NCBI GenBank assembly: GCA_937124965.1
Contig: CAKZLB010000040.1
Location: forward strand, 1 to 64,000
Source of the DNA: an uncultured Bacteroidota bacterium
GTDB taxonomy: Bacteria; Bacteroidota; Bacteroidia; NS11-12g; UBA9320
Length of the DNA: 64,000 bases
Direction of reading: 5' to 3'
The position numbers and the translations under genes are program-made. Below are positions 1 to 8,859 of the stretch, piece by piece. The notes beneath the pieces were generated by a model. It was not told the DNA's origin and searched no databases. It was given only the letters and a program-made list of their open reading frames with translations. Position 1 is the first letter of the stretch. The number at the start of each line of letters is the position of its first letter.

Positions 1-329
1 CTTGCAACAGTTAGTTTTGCAAGCGCTTGAAAGTTCAGGTGAGATATATGATTAGCTGTTCTCGTTTTATTCGGAGAGAGTACACTACCTTCAAGAAAAT
101 AAGATATCGTTACTTCCTCACTTTCCGGACTAAGCAAATAACTCCGGCAGACACCTTCGTAAACAAAGTATTCCTTGTTGTTTCTTTTGCCTCTATTAAT
201 AAATAGGTCTCCTTTTTCATAAGCTTCAACTACAATTAAGTCACATATCAGATCTAATGACATCTCTGATACAGGAGACACTTTGTTGACTAATGGTCTT
301 GTACGTTCTTTAATCTGTTCGAAGTTCAT
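1..329 (-). CDS. Crp/Fnr-like cyclic-nucleotide-binding-domain regulator, cut by window edge
   Basis: A minus-strand reading frame opens with ATG at 329 (MNFEQIKERTRPLVNK) and stays open for 109 codons to the left edge, so only the N-terminal half is visible. It has the Crp/Fnr sensor-domain pattern: a stretch like YEKGDLFINRGKRNNKEYFV (charged entry strand, then a glycine turn) followed by YEGVCRSYLLSPESEEVTIS and a loop like YFLEGSVLSP. This is the fold in which many Bacteroidota one-component regulators bind an effector before a C-terminal HTH contacts DNA. The HTH lies outside the window. The ligand cannot be predicted. Confidence 0.75.
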   Translation of the reverse strand, partial: MNFEQIKERTRPLVNKVSPVSEMSLDLICDLIVVEAYEKGDLFINRGKRNNKEYFVYEGVCRSYLLSPESEEVTISYFLEGSVLSPNKTRTANHISHLNFQALAKLTVA

Positions 330-407
330 GATTATCTTTTAGTTGCAAAAGGTTTGAAGATGCACACTCTCTCACAGGGCATTGCGTATAGGTGTTGTTG
401 TAAAATG

Positions 408-1679
408 TTATTTACTTATATAATCACCAATTTTCTCAATGCTTAATAGTTCATATATCATGGTTTTTCCATTTTTACTTTTGGTAATAATACCTTTTTT
501 TTCGAGGTCTTTTAGGTCTCTTGTTGCAGTTTGTCTTACAATATCATGCTTTTTGGAGTAAATGGGCACGGTCATTTCAGCATGTGGTTTAACGAATAAG
601 TAACCTAACAAGTCTGCTTGTCTCTTGTTAAAACCCTTTTGAGTAAGTTCATAGGTTATTTCGGATGCTTTTTGACTTTCTGCCCTTTTTTTATCTCTAT
701 TTGTAATTAAACTTTGAAAGGCAACTCTTAAACTTTTCATGGAATACATAATGAAATAAGTTAAATCATTACCATCATACTCTGTTTTCAGAAATGCTTT
801 GACGTAACTTGTTTTAGAGTTCAGTATGGCTTTAGATATAGATATATGTTTTAATAAGGTGTAACCTTTTTTAATTAAGTACCAATAGAAAAGAGCTCTT
901 GCAGTTCTTCCATTTCCATCTCCAAATGGGTGTATATATCCAATCATAAAATGAAGAATTGAGGCTTTTATTATTGGATGATAAAATTCTTGTTCAGAAT
1001 TCACAAAGTTTATTAATTCATCAATCAAAACATTGACCTCAGAAAAATCAGGGGCAGTGTAAGCGATTTCTCCATCAATATGATCTTTAACATATATAGG
1101 GTGATCTCGAAATGTCCCAGAAAATTTTGAAGCATCAGTTTTTACGGTCATTATTTGATGAATGTCCAGAATTAGCTCAATTGATAAATCCTCTTCAAGT
1201 CTATTTTCAATTTCTCTTATCGCTCTAAAATTATTGATGATCATCTGTTCCGACTCGGTTCTAGGATTTCTTCCCGATTTTATCATCTCTCTAGCCAAAT
1301 CAGTTGTTGTAGCTGCTCCCTCAATTTGAGAAGAGGCAATTGCTTCTTCAATTAAAGAGTTTTTAAAGTATTCTTGCTGTTCTTGAAGAGTTATGGAGTT
1401 TTTGTAAAGACCACCAATTAACGTTAAATCAAAGTTGTGTAAATCTTCTTGTATGAATGAGTTTAGGTTAAATGAAAATTTATGTGTGCTGAAATACGGT
1501 CGTTTAGCACCTATTTGTCTATGAGTTTTTATTATTTCCCATGCCTTTATAGGAGTTTCAAATGGCAGATTTGGGCGGTGCTTAATTTCTGACCAATAGA
1601 GGTATCTTTTGTCAGATTCAGCCAAGAAAGGTTCCATTCCTTCTTTTGTTAAACAATCAATATATTTATTAAAATCCAT
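408..1679 (-). CDS. Fic/DOC family protein (predicted AMP-transferase) with C-terminal winged helix
   Basis: This 423-aa protein carries the full Fic catalytic motif HPFGDGNGRTAR at residues 250-261, where the His activates the target hydroxyl and the GNGR loop holds ATP phosphates. An N-terminal auto-inhibitory motif SSQIEG sits at 116-121; its Glu usually blocks the ATP gamma-phosphate (class II Fic). The C-terminal ~70 residues look like a winged helix (HDIVRQTATRDLKDLEKKG). The architecture matches the widespread Fic-wHTH proteins, which add AMP to proteins and can regulate themselves. There is no toxin-antitoxin partner beside it. Its upstream side carries two hairpin repeats (1714-1865), so it may be a mobile single-gene unit. 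Target unknown. Confidence 0.9.
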   Translation of the reverse strand: MDFNKYIDCLTKEGMEPFLAESDKRYLYWSEIKHRPNLPFETPIKAWEIIKTHRQIGAKRPYFSTHKFSFNLNSFIQEDLHNFDLTLIGGLYKNSITLQEQQEYFKNSLIEEAIASSQIEGAATTTDLAREMIKSGRNPRTESEQMIINNFRAIREIENRLEEDLSIELILDIHQIMTVKTDASKFSGTFRDHPIYVKDHIDGEIAYTAPDFSEVNVLIDELINFVNSEQEFYHPIIKASILHFMIGYIHPFGDGNGRTARALFYWYLIKKGYTLLKHISISKAILNSKTSYVKAFLKTEYDGNDLTYFIMYSMKSLRVAFQSLITNRDKKRAESQKASEITYELTQKGFNKRQADLLGYLFVKPHAEMTVPIYSKKHDIVRQTATRDLKDLEKKGIITKSKNGKTMIYELLSIEKIGDYISK

Positions 1680-1713
1680 TTTTTTTATATGAGGTGGATT
1701 TTCGATTTACATG

Positions 1714-1765
1714 GTATAACGTGTTAAATATAACACCAGATGTAACACGTGTTAACTCGTTATGC
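1714..1765. repeat. Inverted-repeat hairpin upstream of the fic gene
   Basis: The arms ATAACGTGTTAA (1716-1727) and TTAACTCGTTAT (1752-1763) are complementary at 11 of 12 positions. A G-C and a T-G pair extend them outward (GT at 1714, GC at 1764). The interior holds a 12-nt perfect palindrome TAACACGTGTTA (1743-1754), so two alternative folds are possible. The size and bulged-hairpin shape recall integron attC sites, but the canonical core boxes are not exact. Confidence 0.45.
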
Positions 1766-1799
1766 AATCATTTGGACAAGAAAGAACTACTTTTTTATG

Positions 1800-1865
1800 G
1801 TTTAACGGTTTGTGTATGGTCTCTTAGGATCCCTTAGGGTGCTATGCACTAAACACATGTTAGCC
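1800..1865. repeat. Imperfect hairpin, attC-like, between fic and esterase genes
   Basis: GTTTAAC at 1800-1806 fits the attC inverse-core pattern RYYYAAC. GTTAGCC at 1859-1865 approximates the core GTTRRRY with one mismatch. Between them the left arm (AACGGTTTGTGTATGG) and right arm (GCTATGCACTAAACACATGTTAG, read as its complement) pair with bulges around a CTTAGGATCCCTTAG centre. The length of 66 nt fits attC sites. No integrase is in the window, so assignment to an integron is inference only. Confidence 0.35.
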
Positions 1866-1870
1866 TTTTG

Positions 1871-3127
1871 TTATTTTTTGTTTAGAGCGTCAATTCTGTC
1901 TTTATAGTAATCGTCACCACTTAATTCATAGGCCTTGTTTAAGTATTTTAAGGCATTCTCTTTGTCGTTTTGAGATTCATAATACTCAGCCATCAAATCA
2001 TAAGCACTTGCACTTGTTGGATTATACTTAATATTCATTTCAAAAAACATGAACGCCTTCTTAGGTTGTCCCATTTGCATATTCATGTAGCCATAGCCAA
2101 TTAACATTTCGTCTATCATTGGTACAGTGGGAACACCAAAATGTTCGGTATATATTTGTTCCTGCTCTTTCAATAGCGAAACCAATTCTTCTAAAGGAGT
2201 TTCTGGATTATTATATTTTTGCGGAGATTTAAACTGATACCATTCAAAAAGAAATATCAGCCCATCTCTTATTGATGGTAACGGAACCGTACCATGTAAA
2301 TCTTCATTATAAACCTTCCATGAAAAATTTAATCCATTCTGTTTTTGAGATTTAGTATAATTTGAAAACTCAATGATTGAACGAGCAAACAAAGTAAATT
2401 CTGAAGAGTCATCCATAATATTCTCCATGGTTATTTCTTCATTCCACATATGAAGCTGCTCTGCTGCTAAAGACACATAAAGGGATTTGCCTTCATAACT
2501 TTCTGTACTCAGCTTTTCTTTTGCCTCCTTCAATAACTTTTGGTCGTCCCAGTCCAAACTTGGATCTATGGCTATATAATTTTGAAAGAGATGTTTATGA
2601 TTAACCAACATATTTATTGTAAATAAACCGGCATAAGAATGCCCAATTAAGGTACGATAGGCCATGGTTGGATACTTACTATCAATATATGGGATGAGTT
2701 CCCTCTCCATAAATTCAGTAAAGATTTCTGCACCTCCAGTTTCATTGTCCATTGCACTACCGCGTCTCATTTTTACCTGCGAAGTAGTTAAATCTCTTGT
2801 TCGGTTGCTGCGATTAGAAATCCCAACAAGTATCATGTGTGGGAGGTAATGCCCCCAATAATTACTATAAACAGCTTCTAAAGTGCTTTCTAGTGAAAAT
2901 CCATCCATTAGATAAATCACCGCATATTTTTCATCATTATCTGGCTTGTAGGTATCTGGTAATCTTACCCAGAAGTCACGGTTTTCATTTAAAGTTTTAG
3001 AAAATATGGAATCCACTATTCGATTTTGAAATTGGTCTGTTGAGGATGTAGTAGTTACTGCAACTGCATCTTGCTTTATACTTATAATCGATCCGATAAG
3101 TATTAATAAATTGATGTAATATTTCAT
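1871..3127 (-). CDS. Secreted alpha/beta hydrolase (BesA/esterase D-like) with C-terminal TPRs
   Basis: The 418-aa protein starts with an export signal (MKYYINLLILIGSIISI). The mature part has the putative-esterase fold (PF00756 type): a strand AVIYLMDG near 70 and the nucleophile elbow GHSYAG at 162-167 with Ser164. A catalytic His is likely in the DLHGTVPLPS stretch. Residues ~340-415 look like tetratricopeptide repeats (PKKAFMFFEMNIKYNPTSAS, then ENALKYLNKAYEL). Family members cleave ester bonds in siderophores or acyl substrates, in the periplasm or outside the cell. No siderophore genes are nearby, so the substrate is unknown. It is transcribed alone. Confidence 0.8.
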   Translation of the reverse strand: MKYYINLLILIGSIISIKQDAVAVTTTSSTDQFQNRIVDSIFSKTLNENRDFWVRLPDTYKPDNDEKYAVIYLMDGFSLESTLEAVYSNYWGHYLPHMILVGISNRSNRTRDLTTSQVKMRRGSAMDNETGGAEIFTEFMERELIPYIDSKYPTMAYRTLIGHSYAGLFTINMLVNHKHLFQNYIAIDPSLDWDDQKLLKEAKEKLSTESYEGKSLYVSLAAEQLHMWNEEITMENIMDDSSEFTLFARSIIEFSNYTKSQKQNGLNFSWKVYNEDLHGTVPLPSIRDGLIFLFEWYQFKSPQKYNNPETPLEELVSLLKEQEQIYTEHFGVPTVPMIDEMLIGYGYMNMQMGQPKKAFMFFEMNIKYNPTSASAYDLMAEYYESQNDKENALKYLNKAYELSGDDYYKDRIDALNKK

Positions 3128-3234
3128 ATTTTCTTTTTAATTTAAGTAAATCATTTTAGCTAAGAATTTACATTGGTTTATAGGTTGTTAATATTATTTC
3201 TTGAATAAACCAGAATTCACGTTAATCATTCAAT

Positions 3235-3969
3235 CTAGGCAAGAATATTCCAGCCTGCAAAGCCTACAATGGCATAAAATAAGTTGCTAAGAATATGAAT
3301 TAGAACTGTCATTTTTAAAGAGCCAGTAAGTATTAAGATCCAACCCCAAGTTGCACTATACAGAAAATACATGGGCCATAATATCATGGGACTATGACCA
3401 ACGGTAAAAACAATAGAAGTTATCAATATAGCAGCCCATGCAGGTATTTTCTTTGCTAGTGAAGATTGCAAATATCCTCTAAATACAACTTCTTCCATAA
3501 TAGGTCCAACAAGGAGTGCTAATAGTAAAAAACCAGACATTTCAAGTGCTCCTTCATTTATCTGGATGAAGCTAAACATTTTGGAGCCGCCTCCAATGAT
3601 TCCTTCGTGCCCAAGGGCAGGTAAGATCTCTGATCTATATATCCACGCTAAAAAGTGAGTTGATATTAATGCTGCTATAACCAAAAAAAGACCGTTGCTT
3701 TTTTTAATCTTACTTGGTTGAAGTCCTATCTTAGGATAAAAAGGTTCACCTATTCTACGGATATCCCACCAGAAAAAAGTAATTATCATAATGCCACTAA
3801 GCAATGCAGAAGCGAGCCCTAAGATATCGAGAGGAACTTCATTAGTAGGGGAAAAGAAATTAAACCCATAAGAGATAGCAATTCCGGCTAGGAGTTGACA
3901 TGCGTACATGATCACAATGGCCAGAATACCCCTTTTTATTGTTAATTGCTGATGAATGGTTTCTGTCAT
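3235..3969 (-). CDS. CPBP family intramembrane glutamic endopeptidase
   Basis: A 244-aa multi-pass membrane protein with all CPBP (Abi/Rce1) active-site motifs in order: EEVVFRG (Glu159, Glu160, Arg164), FTVGH (His192) and HILSN (His225, Asn229). These residues form the catalytic pocket buried in the membrane. The family includes prenyl-CaaX proteases and bacterial proteins tied to bacteriocin self-immunity, but no bacteriocin gene is seen here. It lies downstream of 4014-4712 on the same strand with a 44-bp gap, so co-transcription is possible. Substrate unknown. Confidence 0.88.
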   Translation of the reverse strand: MTETIHQQLTIKRGILAIVIMYACQLLAGIAISYGFNFFSPTNEVPLDILGLASALLSGIMIITFFWWDIRRIGEPFYPKIGLQPSKIKKSNGLFLVIAALISTHFLAWIYRSEILPALGHEGIIGGGSKMFSFIQINEGALEMSGFLLLALLVGPIMEEVVFRGYLQSSLAKKIPAWAAILITSIVFTVGHSPMILWPMYFLYSATWGWILILTGSLKMTVLIHILSNLFYAIVGFAGWNILA

Positions 3970-4013
3970 TTAGTTTTAAAATTAGCTAGTTATACATTTT
4001 AAAATTGTTATTT

Positions 4014-4712
4014 CTACTTCTTACCACCTTTAATAATCATCCATATCGCAAGTCCGAGTTCGCCAACGGTCATGGGTAAGGCCAATATCATCTCCAAGTT
4101 TTCTGTAAACACTGGATTGTAGTTCGCAAGTTTCAAGCTGCTTGTCAAACTATACGAAAATCCAGCAAGAAGCGCCAAGATCCACAATATTTTATGAATA
4201 CGTTGGTGGAGTTTCATTAGGTAACCGAGCAATAATATGTGCAATCCGAAAACGATAAGACCATAGGTCCAAATCTTCTCAAAAGAATTAAAATTAGACA
4301 GTAGCCAGTCATCTGAAACAATGTCGGATGTGATATTTCTAAATAGATACAATGTTCCAAAAATGAAAACGAGCGTATACCAAAATCTTAATATTCCGGA
4401 TATTGCTGCAATGATTCGATGGTCTTTGGCAAAGAACCTGTAAAATGTATAAGAGGCTATTACGTCTAGCACTTGTATGAAAACAAGTCCAGCTAGCATA
4501 GCTATGTATAATCCACGGTTGGATTGAATATGCGTCTGAAGAAAACCTTCTTGTTCAAGGGATGTAAATTCTGGCATTGCATATCCAAATACAAAGCCTG
4601 CTGCAATGGCCATGATTACAATGGTCCACCCAGTTATTCGTGCAATTAATCGTTGATTCATATGACTATGAGATTCTACTTTTTGGTCGTGTATTTTGCA
4701 TGTTGATACCAT
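4014..4712 (-). CDS. DUF4386 family membrane protein
   Basis: A 232-aa protein with about six hydrophobic segments; the opening (RLIARITGWTIVIMAIAAG) and overall layout match the DUF4386 family. Function is unknown in this family. The ATG at 4712 lies one base after the TAA of the upstream hydrolase gene (4714), which suggests translational coupling. An internal Met (residue 18, MNQRLIAR) is the alternative start and would give the length seen in relatives. It forms an apparent operon with 4714-5607 and perhaps 5641-6618. Confidence 0.7.
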   Translation of the reverse strand: MVSTCKIHDQKVESHSHMNQRLIARITGWTIVIMAIAAGFVFGYAMPEFTSLEQEGFLQTHIQSNRGLYIAMLAGLVFIQVLDVIASYTFYRFFAKDHRIIAAISGILRFWYTLVFIFGTLYLFRNITSDIVSDDWLLSNFNSFEKIWTYGLIVFGLHILLLGYLMKLHQRIHKILWILALLAGFSYSLTSSLKLANYNPVFTENLEMILALPMTVGELGLAIWMIIKGGKK

Positions 4713-4713
4713 G

Positions 4714-5607
4714 TTACTTTACTGATGTATTTGGGTTTTGTTGGTTTTCTAGATCTTTCAAAATCATGTCTTCAATCAACATATTATCGTTGTTCGATTG
4801 TACATGCTTAGAATTTTTGAGAAGTAAACTTGTCTTTATGGATGGTAATATTTGAGACGCTCTTTTGAGCATTTTTTCTCCTGGAAACAAGATGTCATTT
4901 TTTGCCGCAATCAGTGTGATTGGTGTTTTTATCTGTTTAGCCTTGTTGCTTGAAATGACGGGTACTTGTGTGAAGTCCATCGTAAAATGCATGAATACTT
5001 TTGATAAGTATTTAATCGCGAATTCGTCTCTATCCGTAAAAACATCCTTCAAAAAAGCCTCAACGAATTTGACTTTCTTTGATCGCATAAACCGTAACAT
5101 AGGAATGAATACGTTAAACAATGCTTTTATCGGGTTACCATTAACGATATATGCTGGCGCTGACAAATACACTTCTTTAATGTTGCTTTCATTGTGCTCG
5201 AGCGTTTTAAGAATCACTAAACCGCCAAAGGAAAATCCGGCCATGGTAACGTTCTCAATGTCGAGTTTAGTAATGACTTCATTCATCCATTTTCCATACG
5301 ATTGATCGTTCATGGATGGTCTGGTTTCAGAACTTTTATTGGGTTGAGCAATTACATCAACAGCAAAGACTCTGAACGACTTACTCAAATTTGGATAGGT
5401 TTCTAAAGCAATCGGTGCACATCCATTGGAGCCGTGAACGAGCACAATAGGTGGAGCTGATGGGTTTCCAGTTACAATTACATTCGTTTTACCAAAACTG
5501 GTTTCTACCTGAATATATTCAAACGCTATGGCAAGCTCGTTCAGTTTTTGATCGTATAGGTGCAATATTTCTTGCTTTCCTTCGGCTGATTTAAATAATG
5601 ATTTCAT
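4714..5607 (-). CDS. Alpha/beta hydrolase
   Basis: The 297-aa protein shows a complete hydrolase triad: oxyanion region LVHGSNG (57-62), nucleophile elbow GFSFGG (124-129, Ser126), acid Asp238 in AAKNDILFPGE and His268 in NSKHVQ. No signal peptide is visible, so it is probably cytoplasmic. The MRSKKVK... insertion near 174-195 is likely the cap domain. It sits 33 bp after the MDR oxidoreductase gene and one base before the DUF4386 gene, in the same orientation. This looks like a small three-gene operon. Substrate unknown. Confidence 0.85.
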   Translation of the reverse strand: MKSLFKSAEGKQEILHLYDQKLNELAIAFEYIQVETSFGKTNVIVTGNPSAPPIVLVHGSNGCAPIALETYPNLSKSFRVFAVDVIAQPNKSSETRPSMNDQSYGKWMNEVITKLDIENVTMAGFSFGGLVILKTLEHNESNIKEVYLSAPAYIVNGNPIKALFNVFIPMLRFMRSKKVKFVEAFLKDVFTDRDEFAIKYLSKVFMHFTMDFTQVPVISSNKAKQIKTPITLIAAKNDILFPGEKMLKRASQILPSIKTSLLLKNSKHVQSNNDNMLIEDMILKDLENQQNPNTSVK

Positions 5608-5640
5608 TTAACTTTTCTTATTTATTGCTGATTGATTCTA

Positions 5641-6618
5641 TTAACCGACAGGTTTTAAAACCACATTTCCTTTTTTGTGACCTTTTTCAACGTATCTGTG
5701 TGCATCCACTATTTCATCCAAGGGGTAGCTTCTATCGATAATTCCTTTCATATTACCAGCCTCAATAATGTCTATCAGAATATCAAGTAAACGTTTAGTT
5801 TCCTTAGCTGGCAAAGCACCAGTAGCAGAAAACTTTGCCTTTTTCTTACCAAACATAGAGGTACGCATCATGTCGCCCATCAATGGCATACCAAGAACTG
5901 GAGAAGCATAAATTCCGCTTTCTGTTAAGGCATCTTTGCATTCCGCGAATGATCTTACACCAACTGTATCGTAAATAAGGTCATAGGTGTTTTTGTTTGA
6001 AACAAAGTCGTTGTTGGTGTAGTCAATCACATGATCAGCACCAAGTTCTTTAACCAGTTGGATATTTTTTGTACTACAAACACCGGTCACCTCTGCTCCA
6101 AAATGCTTGGCAATTTGAACTGCTGCAGTACCTAAAGAGCCAGAAGCTCCATTAATCAGCACTTTTTGACCAGATTTAATATTTCCTAAATTGCATAAAA
6201 AGTTTAGTGAGGTGATGCCTCCATCGCCCATGCAGGCTGCTTCTTCGAAACTCAGGTTATCAGGCATTTTTGCCAGGATACCGTTTTCAGGTAACGCAAG
6301 GAATTCTGCATACGTCCCCATTGTATCAAGGCTTTCGCCAAATACCTTATCTCCTGGAATGAATTGAGTGACCTCAGATCCAACGTGTTCAATTACACCG
6401 GCAAAACCAGTTCCCCAAATTGGGTTCTTTGGTTTGGTAAGTCCGAGCATTAATCTTCCGACATAGGGCTTACCCGTTCGCATCATCGTATCTGCTTTTG
6501 TTACAGAAGAGGCATGAATTCGAATCAATACTTCATTGGGTTTAGCCGTTGGTTTGGCCACCTTATCAACTGTAAAAATTTCTGGTGAGCCGTACGCTGT
6601 TGTGATAATTGCTTTCAT
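5641..6618 (-). CDS. NAD(P)-dependent MDR-superfamily oxidoreductase (quinone reductase-like)
   Basis: This 325-aa protein has the MDR layout: an N-terminal GroES-like domain (PNEVLIRIHASSVTKAD, then GTGFAGVIEHVG) and a Rossmann domain with INGASGSLGTAAVQIAKHFG near 155-175. The usual structural and catalytic zinc cysteines are absent, which fits the zinc-free quinone oxidoreductase branch. It reduces or oxidises an unidentified small molecule with NAD(P)H. It is paralogous to 30814-31767. The gene is first in the apparent operon with the alpha/beta hydrolase and DUF4386 genes. The regulator gene at 6763-8679 lies directly upstream on the same strand, so it may control the operon (inference). 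Confidence 0.86.
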   Translation of the reverse strand: MKAIITTAYGSPEIFTVDKVAKPTAKPNEVLIRIHASSVTKADTMMRTGKPYVGRLMLGLTKPKNPIWGTGFAGVIEHVGSEVTQFIPGDKVFGESLDTMGTYAEFLALPENGILAKMPDNLSFEEAACMGDGGITSLNFLCNLGNIKSGQKVLINGASGSLGTAAVQIAKHFGAEVTGVCSTKNIQLVKELGADHVIDYTNNDFVSNKNTYDLIYDTVGVRSFAECKDALTESGIYASPVLGMPLMGDMMRTSMFGKKKAKFSATGALPAKETKRLLDILIDIIEAGNMKGIIDRSYPLDEIVDAHRYVEKGHKKGNVVLKPVG

Positions 6619-6762
6619 AATATCTAATTTTTTACAAGAGCAAATGTCAGGGTAGGGATGTTCCTATAGGTTCGTAATAATAATTAGAGGTTCGGAATTA
6701 CACATGCGAACCTTGTTTTATATGAAATAGGAAATCAATGTAATTGCAAGATGCAGCAAATA

Positions 6763-8679
6763 CTATAGTACGGTTTTAAGAAACTCCTTTGGGGTTTTGC
6801 CCGTTTCCTTCTTGAAGTAGGTATTGAATACCGATTTTGAGTTGAAACCACAGTCATAAGCAATTGCCATCAGCGTGAGGTTCGAATTGTCGGGGTGAAC
6901 GGCTGATTTTTTAAATGCTTCTACTCGATAATGATTGATGAATTCATTGAAGTTTTTGCCAAAACCATCATTCAACAACCAAGAAAGTTGGTTGGCGTTA
7001 ATGCCCAGTTGATCCGCTAACGAACGTAGTGTGAGTTCTGGGTTTAAATGTGGGTTTTCCGTTTTAATATGTTTCAACAACTTGTCTTTGTAGTGGTCAG
7101 CAGCTTCAGCATCTAGTAAGGCTTTTTTTGGTTTGTCTTTCGTTTTTAATTTGAATACATCTTCTGGAAACAGCTGCTTATGATACTGTTCATACCTCGG
7201 ATCGTTCTTAACTGGATTGACCACTGGGTCAGAATAACGAAGCAGTAGGAGGGGAGAACCCTCTTTTACGGCTTTTTCCACCCAATCAAATAGCTTGTCG
7301 TTCTGACAAGTTGCACCATATAACATAAATAAATATGAGTCTGCGGTAAAACCATCCTTTTCATTGGCAAGTTCTACTAATTGCTCGGTGTACGTTGCAG
7401 CTTCAGTCTGATTTCCCTTTAAGGTGTGAGCAAGTGTTAGTGATCCAATCATTTCGCCAGGAACAATTACTTGAGATGGGAGCGTTTCAAAGTAATGAAT
7501 GACGTCATCATACCTTCCCATTTTTAGTAAACACAGCGTTTTAACGTAATGGCAGGGAATGTTCAATGGATTCACGTCAAGACAACTATTTAATTGTTCT
7601 AAAGAGCTAGCATATTCTTCGAACATATAATCAAAATACGCACTGTAAAACTTTGTCTCTTGCGATAATGGGTCGATTCCTAACGCTATTTGTAGGTGCG
7701 TTTGAGCACTTTCCTTTTTTCCGCAAAGCACATATAGAAAAGACAGGAATTGTTGCGATTCAACATGACTAGGGTTGAGTGTAATGGCTTTGGTAGCCAT
7801 ATCGAAAGCCTTTCTAAAATTGTATTCTGTGAAGAAGGCCATATTGGCCAAAATATAATATGCACTCGGGAGTTCTTTGTCTAAACTTAATGCTTGATGG
7901 GTGAGTTGAGCACACTTGCCCCAACCTTCCTCGTAAGAGATCATTCCGGTAGTTGCCAAAAAGCTATAGGCATCGGCCATACCTACCATGGCTTCCGTAT
8001 GTGAGGAGTCTAAACTCAACGCTTCTTGATAGAATTCAATGGACTGTTTAACGCTTTCTGGGTTCCATTTATTCATGTGGAACCGCCCTTTTAAGAATAA
8101 GGTGTAAGCATCCAAGCTTTGAGTTTTCTGGTCAACTAAATGTTCCTGAATTTCAAAGTGACCAAAATGCTCACGTAAATGCTCAGCAATTAGGTGGCTT
8201 ATTTCATCTTGAACTTCGAAAATGTTGTCTAATGTTCTGTCCCAAGTCTCTGACCAAAAGTGAAAATCCTCTTTTGCCTCAATTAACTGTGCAGTTATGC
8301 GCATGGAGTTTCCTGCTAGTCGAACACTTCCTTCAAGAAGAGTCGAAACTCCCAACTCTTCCCCAATCTTCGTGATTGTGATATTCTTTCCTTTGAAATA
8401 GAACGCTGAGGTTCTTGACGTTACCTTTATTCCATCGATTTTCGCCAAAGCATTGATGATTTCTTCGGTAATGCCATCGCTAAAGTACTCGTTCTCTATA
8501 TCAGAACTCATGTTTACGAAAGGGAGTACGGCAATGGATTTATCCTTCAATGTTTTTACTTTAGAGGTAGAGGACAAAAATAGTATTTCTTGATAAGTGA
8601 AACGAAAATCAAGCGTTTTCACAGTTTTGCAATCGCACATACATTTTTTTGTCTGTTGGGTACTTGCCAGTGATTTCAT
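6763..8679 (-). CDS. TolB-N-like / TPR / AraC-type HTH regulator (paralog 1)
   Basis: A 638-aa protein with three parts. Residues ~45-170 match the TolB N-terminal-like domain found in bacterial cyclases and regulators (KSIAVLPFVNMSSDIENEYF, then DGITEEIINAL). Residues ~185-480 form tetratricopeptide repeats. Residues ~525-638 form an AraC-type double HTH (LRSLADQLGINANQLSWLLN, then DCGFNSKSVFNTYFKK and ETGKTPKEF). No membrane segment is evident. It is closely similar in every part to 18936-20750. The first ~45 residues have no counterpart in the paralog, so the true start may be a downstream TTG (before KDKSIAVLPF). It probably controls neighbouring genes; the signal is unknown. Confidence 0.85.
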   Translation of the reverse strand: MKSLASTQQTKKCMCDCKTVKTLDFRFTYQEILFLSSTSKVKTLKDKSIAVLPFVNMSSDIENEYFSDGITEEIINALAKIDGIKVTSRTSAFYFKGKNITITKIGEELGVSTLLEGSVRLAGNSMRITAQLIEAKEDFHFWSETWDRTLDNIFEVQDEISHLIAEHLREHFGHFEIQEHLVDQKTQSLDAYTLFLKGRFHMNKWNPESVKQSIEFYQEALSLDSSHTEAMVGMADAYSFLATTGMISYEEGWGKCAQLTHQALSLDKELPSAYYILANMAFFTEYNFRKAFDMATKAITLNPSHVESQQFLSFLYVLCGKKESAQTHLQIALGIDPLSQETKFYSAYFDYMFEEYASSLEQLNSCLDVNPLNIPCHYVKTLCLLKMGRYDDVIHYFETLPSQVIVPGEMIGSLTLAHTLKGNQTEAATYTEQLVELANEKDGFTADSYLFMLYGATCQNDKLFDWVEKAVKEGSPLLLLRYSDPVVNPVKNDPRYEQYHKQLFPEDVFKLKTKDKPKKALLDAEAADHYKDKLLKHIKTENPHLNPELTLRSLADQLGINANQLSWLLNDGFGKNFNEFINHYRVEAFKKSAVHPDNSNLTLMAIAYDCGFNSKSVFNTYFKKETGKTPKEFLKTVL

Positions 8680-8859
8680 TCTACTAGCGACGAGTGATTT
8701 ATGGAAGTGGTAGGGTATCGCAATTAGTATTCTTTTTGTTTATACCATAATTCGATAAACTTTTTTCTCCTTGTGATCTTTACGTTGTTTTCTTAACAAA
8801 AGTCAATGAAAACTAGAATTTGCAGAAACACTTTTGCACTGTAACAAAACGAAAACAAA

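Noticed and set aside
408-1679. Fic as toxin of a FicTA pair
   Set aside because: The inhibitory motif is inside the same chain (class II), and no small antitoxin gene precedes it.
1714-1865. Classing the hairpins firmly as integron attC sites
   Set aside because: Core boxes are imperfect and no integrase is in the window, so I list them as repeats only.
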